Shown: positions 37,321-45,377 of the stretch, in pieces
Numbering within the stretch: position 1 is the stretch's first letter
How the letters are laid out: the number at the start of each line of letters is the position of its first letter
Origin: Brenneria nigrifluens DSM 30175 = ATCC 13028
GTDB lineage: Bacteria > Pseudomonadota > Gammaproteobacteria > Enterobacterales > Enterobacteriaceae
DNA length: 64,000 nt
Direction of reading: 5' to 3'
Assembly (NCBI RefSeq): GCF_005484965.1
Contig: NZ_CP034036.1
Span: forward strand, 1,860,001-1,924,000
Made by a program: the position numbers and the translations under genes
The notes under the pieces: generated by a model
The model's input: the letters and a program-made list of their open reading frames with translations, nothing else
Database searches by the model: none
Told to the model about the DNA's origin: nothing

Positions 37321-37976
37321 AAGTGGTCGAGCTGACCTTGCCGGTCTCCGCTCAGGCGCTCGCCCAGCTGGAAATCGGCACCGTGGTGTATCTGCGCGGT
37401 AATGTCTACACCGCCCGGGAAGGCGTCTACCGCATGATCCTCGATGAGGGGCGGCCGCTGCCGCTGGATCTGCGCGCGCTCAGCCTGGTGAATTTCCACT
37501 GTTCGCCCGCGGCGGCGCCGGACGGCGACGGCGGTTACCAGGTGGGCGCGGTCACCGCCACCGCCAGTTTCCGCTTTGCCCGCTGGATGGAGCGCTGGCT
37601 GTCGCTTAGCGGCAGCAATATCATTCTCGGCAAAGGAGGCATGCCGCTGGAGCAGTACCGCCAGGTGCTGGTGCCGGCCGGCGCCGTCTACCTGACCACG
37701 GTGGGCTATGGCACCGGCGCGCTGCTGGGACGCGGCATCAAACGGGTGATTGACGTGCACTGGCTGGAAGAGCTGGGCATCGCCCAGGCGATGTGGCTGT
37801 TTGAGGTGGAGCGCTTCGGCCCGTTTATCGTCGAGAGCGATTTGCGCGGCAACTCGCTGTTCGAACAGCACAATCAGATCATCAATGCCGGCATCGACGT
37901 CCTTTATCAGGGGCTGAAGCCGCCGACGCTGCACCGCTACGGCGAAACCGACGATCGCCGGCAGGAGCTGATGTAA
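37296..37976 (+). CDS. Class I fumarase/L-tartrate dehydratase-type hydro-lyase, beta subunit
   Basis: The 226-residue subunit corresponds to TtdB or the FumA C-domain, with swivelling-domain segments QLEIGTVVYLRGNVYTAREG, SGSNIILGKGGM and LEELGIAQAMWLFEVE. It supplies part of the active site over the alpha-subunit cluster. The ATG at 37296 lies inside the alpha gene, giving translational coupling; the frame is open further upstream. A C-terminal extension (GIDVLYQGLKPPTLHRYGE onward) is longer than in E. coli TtdB (201 aa). Confidence 0.88.
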   Translation: MAGKSDELKVVELTLPVSAQALAQLEIGTVVYLRGNVYTAREGVYRMILDEGRPLPLDLRALSLVNFHCSPAAAPDGDGGYQVGAVTATASFRFARWMERWLSLSGSNIILGKGGMPLEQYRQVLVPAGAVYLTTVGYGTGALLGRGIKRVIDVHWLEELGIAQAMWLFEVERFGPFIVESDLRGNSLFEQHNQIINAGIDVLYQGLKPPTLHRYGETDDRRQELM

Positions 37977-38098
37977 AAAAACGGCGCCGCCCTGTCCGAA
38001 GATCGGCGGAAAAGGGGAATGATAAGCTAAAATAAGTATTTATATACTCGGGTTGACTATGGCTAAATAGCACACCTTTTCATTGAGTTAACCTGTTT

Positions 38099-39283
38099 AT
38101 GTCGAACCTATTTCATTTCTCTCTTGCTTTGGTGGTTATCCTGGCGCTGGCTCTGCCGGTGAGCTACGACCGTAAAAAAATCCGCGTCCTCCGTCTGGTT
38201 CAGCTTATCGTGCTGGAAGCGGCGCTGGCTTTCTTCCTGCTGCATGCGCAAAGCGGGCTTTTTGTGGTGCGCAAGGTGGCGGGCTTTTTTGAAGCCCTGC
38301 TTGGCTACGCGGCGCAGGGCACGGATTTTGTCTTTGGCGGGATGAGTCAGCAGGGGCTGGCGTTTGTTTTTCTTGGCGTGCTGTGCCCGATTATTTTTAT
38401 TTCGGCGCTGATCGGCATCCTGCAACACTGGCGTATTCTTCCGCTGCTGATTCGGGGAGTGGGCACCGTGCTGTCGAAAATCAACGGCATGGGCAAGTTG
38501 GAGTCGTTTAATGCGGTAAGCTCGCTGGCGCTGGGGCAGTCGGAAAATTTTATCGCCTACAAAGGCATCCTGGCCGACCTCTCTCCCCGGCGTCTCTACT
38601 CCATGACCGCCACGGCGATGTCGACGGTTTCCCTGTCCATCGTCGGGGCGTACATGACGCTTATCGATGCGCAATACGTGGTGGCGGCGCTGATACTGAA
38701 CATGTTCAGCACCTTTATTATCCTATCGGTCATCAATCCTTCCGCCCCCGGCGATGAGCCGGAAGTGCGGCTGGAAAAACTACATGAGTCGCAGACCTTC
38801 TTTGAAATGCTCGGCGAGTACATTCTGGCGGGATTCCGGGTGGCGATGATTATTCTGGCGATGCTGATTGGCTTTATCGCCCTGATCGGCGCCGTCAACG
38901 CCGCCTTTACCGCGTTATTCGGCATGAGCTTCCAGCAACTGCTCGGCTATGCATTCTATCCTTTGGCCTGGCTGGTGGGGATCCCGGCGCAGGACGCGTT
39001 CAAGGCGGGCGCCATTATGGCGACCAAAGTGGTCTCAACCGAGTTTATCGCCATGATCGAGCTGAAAAAAATCGTCGCCGAGATGTCGGCGCGCGGCGTG
39101 GGGATCCTGTCCGTCTTTCTGGTGTCGTTCGCCAACTTCGCGTCCATCGGCATTATCGCCGGTTCGATTAAAGGGTTAAACGAGCAGCAGGGCAATACGG
39201 TTTCCCGCTTCGGGTTAAAGCTGCTGTATGGTTCAACGCTGGTGAGTCTGCTGTCCGCCGCGTTCGCCGGTCTGGTTCTTTGA
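38099..39283 (+). CDS. NupC-family concentrative nucleoside-type transporter
   Basis: The 394-residue inner-membrane protein has the CNT layout of three N-terminal helices, a core with two re-entrant hairpins and scaffold helices. Motifs GKLESFNAVSSLALGQSENF and the later TEFIAMIELKK and SFANFASIGIIAGSIKGLN are the CNT substrate and sodium/proton site signatures. It lies 122 bases after the hydro-lyase gene on the same strand. CNT proteins carry nucleosides; the link to the dicarboxylate enzymes is unexplained. Confidence 0.9.
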   Translation: MSNLFHFSLALVVILALALPVSYDRKKIRVLRLVQLIVLEAALAFFLLHAQSGLFVVRKVAGFFEALLGYAAQGTDFVFGGMSQQGLAFVFLGVLCPIIFISALIGILQHWRILPLLIRGVGTVLSKINGMGKLESFNAVSSLALGQSENFIAYKGILADLSPRRLYSMTATAMSTVSLSIVGAYMTLIDAQYVVAALILNMFSTFIILSVINPSAPGDEPEVRLEKLHESQTFFEMLGEYILAGFRVAMIILAMLIGFIALIGAVNAAFTALFGMSFQQLLGYAFYPLAWLVGIPAQDAFKAGAIMATKVVSTEFIAMIELKKIVAEMSARGVGILSVFLVSFANFASIGIIAGSIKGLNEQQGNTVSRFGLKLLYGSTLVSLLSAAFAGLVL

Positions 39284-39432
39284 ACGGTCCGCGGGGATAA
39301 AGGCGGCAACCCTTCTCACCTGCATGAACATCCGCATGGTGATGTGAAGTCCCGGGCGGGATATCGAGGACGTTTAGCCGGTTGCGGATATTTATTATCC
39401 GCCTCGGGAAATTCATAGGGTTCTGCCGGTGA

Positions 39433-39549
39433 CGCTTTCCTTCCGTCGCCATTCGCCGGCGGTTTATAAGGCAGGGACATTGGTTCGAGCGCTTTATGGG
39501 CGTGATTTTAATTGGCTATGCCGCGCGACTGCTGTTTGTCAGTCTCTGA
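39433..39549 (+). pseudogene. C-terminal remnant of a LysE/RhtB-family exporter
   Basis: The frame 39433-39549 encodes RFPSVAIRRRFIRQGHW then FERFMGVILIGYAARLLFVSL and a stop. This matches the final helix of LysE/RhtB amino-acid exporters. A stop codon at 39430-39432 and no start or upstream domains mark it as a fragment. The rest of 39284-39601 shows no gene. Confidence 0.55.
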
Positions 39550-39601
39550 CCGCGCTGGCGCCAACCCGCCCGATAATCACCCCTGCCGCAGCGGCGCACG
39601 C

Positions 39602-40165
39602 TCAGGCGGTTTGCGAAAACGACGGTGCGCTGAAGTGGGCTTTCCGCTCCAGCGCGTGGGAAAAGTCGCTCAGCGAGGCGGTCAGGCGGGCTTCCAGCGA
39701 CGCGCTCAATAGCGGCGTATGATCGTAGTGGGTAATCTGACTGTCCTCGGCGAAGACGCCGTGCAATATTTCCTGCGCTTTCAGCGCATTCAACACCGGT
39801 TTCAGGGCGTAATCCAGCGCCAGCATATGGTTGGACGAGCCGCCGCTGGCCAGCGGTAAAATCACTTTATTTTCGAACGCCCGCTCCGGCAGCAGGTCGA
39901 GCAGGGTTTTCAGCGCCCCGGTAAAAGAGGCTTTGTACACCGGCGTGCTGATAATCACCCCGTCGGCGGCGGCCAACTGGTCGATAAAAACCTTTAGCCC
40001 GGGGCTGTCGAATTTGGCGTACAGCAGATCTTCCGGATTAAAATTAAATAGGTTCCAGGGAATAACGTTAATACCCTTTTCTTCAAGCCAGCGTTGGGAA
40101 AATGTCAGCAGCGCGCTTGAGCGGGAGGGAAAACGCGGACTGCCGGCCAGGGTAATAACGTTCAT
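39602..40165 (-). CDS. ssuE: NAD(P)H-dependent FMN reductase (SsuE)
   Basis: SsuE supplies the FMNH2 used by SsuD-type monooxygenases. The 187-residue flavodoxin-like protein (E. coli SsuE 191) has phosphate-binding LAGSPRFPSRSSALL at the N-terminus and the STPVYKASFTGALKTLLDLLP segment with the family's inserted tyrosine region. The ATG at 40165 is chosen because AGGAG lies five bases upstream; the frame begins eight codons earlier. It is downstream of the sigma-54 regulator on the same strand, 276 bases away, and probably serves all four monooxygenases in the window. Confidence 0.93.
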   Translation of the reverse strand: MNVITLAGSPRFPSRSSALLTFSQRWLEEKGINVIPWNLFNFNPEDLLYAKFDSPGLKVFIDQLAAADGVIISTPVYKASFTGALKTLLDLLPERAFENKVILPLASGGSSNHMLALDYALKPVLNALKAQEILHGVFAEDSQITHYDHTPLLSASLEARLTASLSDFSHALERKAHFSAPSFSQTA

Positions 40166-40441
40166 TCTATCTCCTAAAGATAACATCATGCTGAGGAACG
40201 GCCGTAAGCCGCCCTATACTCATTAACGTGGTTTACAGTTGGTTAACTAATCTATTACCTGAGTGATAACAGTAGAAATATGATTTCCAGCTGTTTATAT
40301 CTGGAATCCGCAAATAGCGGATAATAACGCCGCTCGTGCCTGAGTGTTTCCCATAAATTGGAATATGTCACATTGGTGAGTATTTCGTGCGCGATAAAGT
40401 CGCCATTTCTCTGTTACGACGTAGCACGCGCCCGACGGCGC

Positions 40442-42412
40442 TTAATATCTCCCGGAACTATATTCAGCATATATCGGCGCCGACGGCGACGACGAACCGG
40501 TGCGCCAAATGGCGTCGCGGATATTGATGGCGCGCGGCAGCAGGCCGAGGGCGAAAAAGCGATCGGCGATGATTTGCTGCTCGCGAATCACGTTGGTATT
40601 CATAAGCCGCGTTTTATTGCTGCGGCGCGACAGGGCCAGTTCCAGCGTGGCGCGCGGCAGGCCCAGTTCGGCCGAAAGCAGGGCGGTGGCTTCCGCCCGT
40701 TGGTTGTCGATGTAATTCCCGGTTTTCTGCAATGCCGCGAACAGTTGCTGCAGGATATCCTCGCACCGTTCGGAAAACTGGCGCTGCGCCAGATAGAACT
40801 GCTGGTTCTGCACCCGCTGGCGGCCGTCGGCCAGCACCCGCAGGTCGCCGTTGCGCTCGGCGTCGCTCAGCAGCGGGTCCCACAGCAGCCAGGCGTCCAC
40901 CGCCTGATAGTCGCTGGGCGCCAGCGGGTATTTCGGCGGGGCGTAGATAATACGCACGTCCTGCAAGGTCAGCGCGTGTTCATCGAGCAGTTGCAGCAAC
41001 AGGTAATGCACGTTGGAGCCTTTGTTGACGGCGATGCGCTTGCCGCGCAGCTCCGCGACGCTGGCGATGGGACTGTCCCGCGCCACCAGCAGCGCCACGC
41101 TCTGCGGCGCCGGCGGTTCGTAGGCGACGTACACCAGCGGGCAGCCCTGGGACTGGGCGAAAATGGGCGGTACTTCGCCGGTAGTGCCGAAATCGATCTC
41201 GTCGCTGTGCAGCGCATGCAGCAGCTGCGGCCCCGCCGGGAATTCGCTCCACGACACGTTGATGCCCTGACCGGCGAACAGCGACTCCAGGCTTTGTCGC
41301 GCCTTAAGCACCCCCAGATTGCCGAACTTCTGATAGCCGATGCGCAGCTCACGGTCGAGGGATGGCCCGGCGGCGGAACAGCGCCGCGGCCAGTTCAGGC
41401 TCGACGCCGAACTCCGCCGCGGCTTGACCAGCCCCTGATGCGCCAGATGGGTGCGCAGGGTATTGCGGCTGATCCCCAGCATCGCCGCGGTCTGTAGCTG
41501 ATTGCCGTTGCAGATGTCGAAAGCGTTGCGCACCAGCGATTGGGTGACCCGCTGGTAAATCTGGCCGACGTCGCTCTGCAGGTGGCGGCGGATAAAGCGG
41601 TCCAGCTCTTCCGTCTCCGTCGCGCCGGGTATTTCCGCGCTGCTGGTCAGGCGCAGCTGCCGGGGAGTGATCACCGATTCTTTACTCAGCAGCACCGCGT
41701 TGTGCAGGGTATTTTCCAACTCGCGGATATTTCCCGGCCACGGGTAATCCATCAGCAGCTGATGCGCCTCGGCGGAGAGCTGAAGCTGCGGCCGCCCCAG
41801 GCGATGGGCGTACAACGAGAGAAAATGCTCCGCCAGCAGCGGGATGTCTTCCTGGCGCTGGCGCAGCGGCGGCAGGGTGACGGCCGCGACGTTAAGCCGA
41901 TAGTAGAGATCTTCGCGGAAGCGTTTTTCGCGGATGGCGTGCGCCAAATCCACATGGGTGGCGGCAATCACCCGCACGTCGACCTTGATGGGCCGCCGCG
42001 AGCCGACGCGGGTGATCTCCCTCTCCTGCAACACCCGCAGCAGTTTAACCTGGAGCGAAAGGCTAAGTTCGCCGATTTCATCCAGCAGCAGGGTGCCGCC
42101 TTCGGCCGCTTCGAACCATCCCTGATGGGTTTCGGTCGCGCCGGTGAACGCGCCTTTCTGATGGCCGAACAGTTCCGCTTCGGCCAGACTTTCATTCAGC
42201 GCGCCGCAGTTGACGGCCAGGAAGGGTCGCTGGCGGCGCGGGCTGCTATGGTGCAAATAGCGGGCAACCACCTCTTTCCCGGTGCCGGTTTCACCAATGA
42301 TCAGCACGGTGGCATCGGTGGGCGCCAGTTGATCCAGTACGTTCTGAAAGGCGATCGAGGCGGGATCTATCAGTACCGGCTTGTCCGAGGAAAAGGGGCG
42401 TGGGTTATGCAT
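40442..42412 (-). CDS. Sigma-54 activator fused to a cytoplasmic SsuA-like sensor domain
   Basis: A single frame of 656 codons encodes an unusual two-part protein. Residues 1-250 are a sigma-54 AAA+ domain with no N-terminal regulatory domain: Walker A GETGTGKE 40-47, GAFTGA 87-92, Walker B LLLDEIGEL 108-116, PWPGNIRELENT 224-235. A Fis-type helix-turn-helix follows (about 296-326). After a short linker, about 355-650 is a complete SsuA-like binding protein starting RELRIGYQKFGNLG, with SWSEFPAGPQLLHAL and GTTGEVPPIFAQ, and no signal peptide. The N-terminal half resembles SfnR of Pseudomonas, the activator of dimethylsulfone use. The ATG at 42412 (GGAG seven bases upstream) is preferred to 42424. 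It is divergent from the SsuD operon. Confidence 0.92.
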   Translation of the reverse strand: MHNPRPFSSDKPVLIDPASIAFQNVLDQLAPTDATVLIIGETGTGKEVVARYLHHSSPRRQRPFLAVNCGALNESLAEAELFGHQKGAFTGATETHQGWFEAAEGGTLLLDEIGELSLSLQVKLLRVLQEREITRVGSRRPIKVDVRVIAATHVDLAHAIREKRFREDLYYRLNVAAVTLPPLRQRQEDIPLLAEHFLSLYAHRLGRPQLQLSAEAHQLLMDYPWPGNIRELENTLHNAVLLSKESVITPRQLRLTSSAEIPGATETEELDRFIRRHLQSDVGQIYQRVTQSLVRNAFDICNGNQLQTAAMLGISRNTLRTHLAHQGLVKPRRSSASSLNWPRRCSAAGPSLDRELRIGYQKFGNLGVLKARQSLESLFAGQGINVSWSEFPAGPQLLHALHSDEIDFGTTGEVPPIFAQSQGCPLVYVAYEPPAPQSVALLVARDSPIASVAELRGKRIAVNKGSNVHYLLLQLLDEHALTLQDVRIIYAPPKYPLAPSDYQAVDAWLLWDPLLSDAERNGDLRVLADGRQRVQNQQFYLAQRQFSERCEDILQQLFAALQKTGNYIDNQRAEATALLSAELGLPRATLELALSRRSNKTRLMNTNVIREQQIIADRFFALGLLPRAINIRDAIWRTGSSSPSAPIYAEYSSGRY

Positions 42413-42490
42413 AAGTAGCTCCATGGTTGCAGCGGTGTGAAAATCCTATCCGAGTCGCCGGCAAAGGGCGAGAGCCAGGGGGGCGTAAAA

Positions 42491-42538
42491 TGCTGCTTTT
42501 GCAGCAGCGGGGGTGGGGGTTCTGTTGCAAATGCAGCA
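42491..42538. promoter_or_regulatory. Paired enhancer sites for the sigma-54 activator
   Basis: Site 1 is TGCTGCTTTTGCAGCA (42491-42506), a perfect 6+6 palindrome; site 2 is TGTTGCAAATGCAGCA (42523-42538). They are 32 bp apart (three helical turns), centred about 130 and 98 bases upstream of the predicted start of the -24/-12 promoter. The same motif pair precedes the sfnG operon. Confidence 0.75.
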
Positions 42539-42602
42539 GGAGTTGACCGAAGCCTATTTTTTTAATCTATTGATTTAAATTGTTTTTATTTGATTTTAAT
42601 CT

Positions 42603-42618
42603 TGGCATGCATCGTGCT
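42603..42618 (+). promoter_or_regulatory. Sigma-54 promoter of the ssuD operon
   Basis: TGGCATGCATCGTGCT has GG at 42604-42605 and GC at 42616-42617 with correct 10-base spacing, and matches TGGCACG-N4-TTGCW at all but two positions. The predicted start is about 42629, leaving a 60-base leader before the ATG at 42689. Confidence 0.82.
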
Positions 42619-42688
42619 GACATCCTTTATAACGAAAGCCAGTTTTTCTATCTACAAATAAGACATATTGTTATATGGGAAATGCATA

Positions 42689-43864
42689 ATGAGCCAACCG
42701 CTGAAACAAAATATCAACGTTTTTTGGTTTTTGCCCACTCACGGCGACGGCCGCTATCTGGGAACCACGGAAGGCGGCCGCGCGGTGGATCTGCCCTATC
42801 TGCAACAGGTGGCGCTGGCCGCCGACAACCTCGGCTATTACGGGGTGCTGATCCCGACGGGCAAAAGCTGCGAGGATTCGTGGCTTATCGCCTCGGCGCT
42901 GGCGCCCATTACCCGCCGCCTGCGTTATCTGGTGGCGGTGCGTCCGGGATTGCAGCCGCCGTCGCTGGCGGCGCGCATGGCCGCCACGTTGGATCGCTTA
43001 TCCGCAGGCCGCCTGCTGATTAACGTGGTGACCGGCGGCGATCCGGTGGAAAACCGCGGCGACGGCATTTTTCTCAGCCACGCCGAACGCTATGAGGTGA
43101 CGCAGGAGTTCCTCACCGTCTATTCACGCTTGCTCAAAGGGGAGAAGGTCGACTTCACCGGCAAACATATCCGCGTCGAGGGGGCGGAAATTCTGTTTCC
43201 GCCGGTGCAGGAGAACGGCCCGCCGCTCTATTTCGGCGGCTCTTCACCCGAGGCGATCGACGTCGCCGCCAATCAGATCGACAGCTACCTCACCTGGGGA
43301 GAACCGGTCGAGCAGGTGGCGGAGAAACTGGCGCTGGTGCGCCAGCGGGCGGCCGCAGCGGGACGGACGCTAAGCTACGGCATCCGTCTGCATGTGATCG
43401 TGCGCGAAACCGAGGAGGAAGCCTGGGCGGCGGCGGACCGGCTGATCGCCCATCTTGATGAGGAGACCATCGCCAGCGCGCAGAAAATCTTCTCCCGCAT
43501 GGACTCCACCGGACAGCAGCGCATGAGCGCCCTGCACGGCGGTTCGCGCGACAGCCTGCGCATCGGCCCCAACCTCTGGGCCGGGGTGGGACTGGTGCGC
43601 GGCGGCGCCGGCACCGCGCTGGTGGGCAATCCGCAGCAGGTGGCCGAACGCATCCGCGAATATCAGGCGCTGGGCATTGAGAACTTTATTTTTTCCGGCT
43701 ATCCGCACCTGGAGGAAGCGCACCGCTTCGCGGAGCTGGTGATGCCGCTGCTGCCGGTCTCCGAAGCGGCGGAGCGTCAGGCGCGACAGGTGAATACCGG
43801 GCCGTTCGGCGAAACCATCGGCGGCGATAAACGGCCGGTTAATAAGCAGGCCAGCGCCAGCTGA
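42689..43864 (+). CDS. ssuD: FMNH2-dependent alkanesulfonate monooxygenase (SsuD/MsuD type)
   Basis: This cytoplasmic LLM monooxygenase cleaves C-S bonds of alkanesulfonates to aldehyde and sulfite with FMNH2 and O2. Of 391 residues (E. coli SsuD 381), active-site features are all kept: Cys61 in TGKSCEDSW, His235 in GIRLHVIVRE, the arginine in GLVRGGAGTA and the tyrosine in SGYPHLEEA. The ATG at 42689 follows GGGAA. It is the first gene of the sigma-54 operon. SsuD (C2-C10) and MsuD (methanesulfonate) cannot be separated by eye; use with SfnG would favour a methanesulfonate role. Confidence 0.92.
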   Translation: MSQPLKQNINVFWFLPTHGDGRYLGTTEGGRAVDLPYLQQVALAADNLGYYGVLIPTGKSCEDSWLIASALAPITRRLRYLVAVRPGLQPPSLAARMAATLDRLSAGRLLINVVTGGDPVENRGDGIFLSHAERYEVTQEFLTVYSRLLKGEKVDFTGKHIRVEGAEILFPPVQENGPPLYFGGSSPEAIDVAANQIDSYLTWGEPVEQVAEKLALVRQRAAAAGRTLSYGIRLHVIVRETEEEAWAAADRLIAHLDEETIASAQKIFSRMDSTGQQRMSALHGGSRDSLRIGPNLWAGVGLVRGGAGTALVGNPQQVAERIREYQALGIENFIFSGYPHLEEAHRFAELVMPLLPVSEAAERQARQVNTGPFGETIGGDKRPVNKQASAS

Positions 43865-43885
43865 GCGCAGGCGTCAAGGAGAGGG

Positions 43886-45298
43886 ATGCAGCGCATGACT
43901 GAACGACGGATAGTGATTGTCGGCGGCGGCTATACCGGGACGGCGGTGGCGATTCATCTGGCGCGCGCCGCCCGGCCGGAGCTGGAGATAACCGTGGTGG
44001 AGCCGCGGGCGCAGGTGGGACAGGGCGTGGCCTATTCCACCGCCGACGCGGCGCACCGCCTGAATGTGCCGGTGGAAAGAATGTGGCTGTCGCGCGCGGA
44101 GCAGGACAGTTTCGAGCGCTGGTTCGAGGAGAACGGCGGCCTGCGCGACGACCCCGACGCCCTCTGGCGGGACGGCAAAATCTACCCGCGGCGCGGCGTG
44201 TTCGGCCGCTATATGGCGGAAAAATTCGCCCAGGCGGCGGGCGGGAATTTGCGTCATCTGCAAGACCGCGCCGTGGACTGGCGGGACGGATTTATCGTCA
44301 CGGAACGGGGCGCCAGGCTGAAGGCCGACGGCGTAGCGCTGGCCGTCAGCCATCCGCAGCCGTCGCTGCCGCGCCCGTTGGCGCAGGCATTGGCGCGCCA
44401 CCCCGGCCTGATCGCCGACCCCTGGCGCCACGACGCGCTGGATGCGGTGGCGGCCACCGATCGGGTGGCGATTATCGGCAGCGGTTTAACCATGGCCGAC
44501 GTGGTGGCGTCGTTGCAACGGCGGGGGCATCGCGGCGCCATTGTGGCGTTTTCCCGCCGCGGCCTGCTGTCCCGGCCCAACGTCAGCGGCGACTATCCCG
44601 ACTGGACGCTGGAGATATCGCCGCAGCAGGCCGCCACGCCGCGCGGCCTGCTGCGGCATATCCGCCGGGAAATTCAGCGCGCCGCCCTCCAGCGGCAGCC
44701 GTGGCAAAAAGTGCTGGATGAGATTCGTGTCAACGGGCAGCAGCTGTGGCAGCAGTGGCCGCTGGCCGAGCAGCAGCGTTTTCTGCGCCATCTGCGCGCC
44801 TACTGGGACGTGCACCGTTACCGCATCGCCCCGCAGGTCAGCGCGCTATTGGCGCAACAGCGCGCGCAGGGCAGCCTGCGGGTGCTGGCCGCCCGGCTGC
44901 AACAGGCGTCGGTCGACGGCGACAACGCCATCGCGCTGCAGCTGCGAAAACGCGGCGGCGGCGCGGAAACCCTGCATGTCGACCGGCTGGTCGTCACCAC
45001 CGGCCCGGCCCACGGCGCGCTGCTGGAGAGCAATCCGCTGTTTCATGCCCTGGCGCAGCGCGGCGAGCTGCGCGCCGACCCGCTTGGGCTGGGACTGCTG
45101 GTCGATGAACACAGCCAGGCGATTGACCGACACGGCCGGGCGAATCCGCGCCTGCTGGTGGCCGGCCCCGCGGCGCGCGGGCGTTTTGGCGAACTGATCG
45201 GTTTGCCGCAGGTCGCCGACCACGCCGAGGCCGTCGCCCACCAACTGCTGGCCGCCGTCACCTCCGGCGACGCGCAGCGATGTCCCGCGCCGTCCTGA
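43886..45298 (+). CDS. FAD/NAD(P)-binding protein of unknown role in the sulfonate operon
   Basis: The 470-residue protein has an N-terminal dinucleotide motif RIVIVGGGYTGTAVAIHLA (7-25) and a second nucleotide motif VAIIGSGLTMADVVASL (about 194-210), the layout of the FAD-NAD(P)-binding (hydroxyacylglutathione/ornithine monooxygenase-like) group. A Gln/Arg-rich helical segment lies at about 245-330. The start 43886 has AAGGAG just upstream. It lies 21 bases after ssuD. It may feed reduced flavin or oxidise an organosulfur intermediate; this is inference from position. Confidence 0.78.
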   Translation: MQRMTERRIVIVGGGYTGTAVAIHLARAARPELEITVVEPRAQVGQGVAYSTADAAHRLNVPVERMWLSRAEQDSFERWFEENGGLRDDPDALWRDGKIYPRRGVFGRYMAEKFAQAAGGNLRHLQDRAVDWRDGFIVTERGARLKADGVALAVSHPQPSLPRPLAQALARHPGLIADPWRHDALDAVAATDRVAIIGSGLTMADVVASLQRRGHRGAIVAFSRRGLLSRPNVSGDYPDWTLEISPQQAATPRGLLRHIRREIQRAALQRQPWQKVLDEIRVNGQQLWQQWPLAEQQRFLRHLRAYWDVHRYRIAPQVSALLAQQRAQGSLRVLAARLQQASVDGDNAIALQLRKRGGGAETLHVDRLVVTTGPAHGALLESNPLFHALAQRGELRADPLGLGLLVDEHSQAIDRHGRANPRLLVAGPAARGRFGELIGLPQVADHAEAVAHQLLAAVTSGDAQRCPAPS

Positions 45299-45377
45299 AT
45301 CTTCTCTACTGAGTTAACCCGATAACAATAACCCGGCCAAGACAGGGCACCGGTCCGGGATCGCTATGGAGAAAACT

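Noticed and set aside
40358..41497. 379-codon plus-strand frame under the sigma-54/SsuA fusion
   Set aside because: Arg/Gln/Gly-rich antisense of the SsuA-like domain; no family features.
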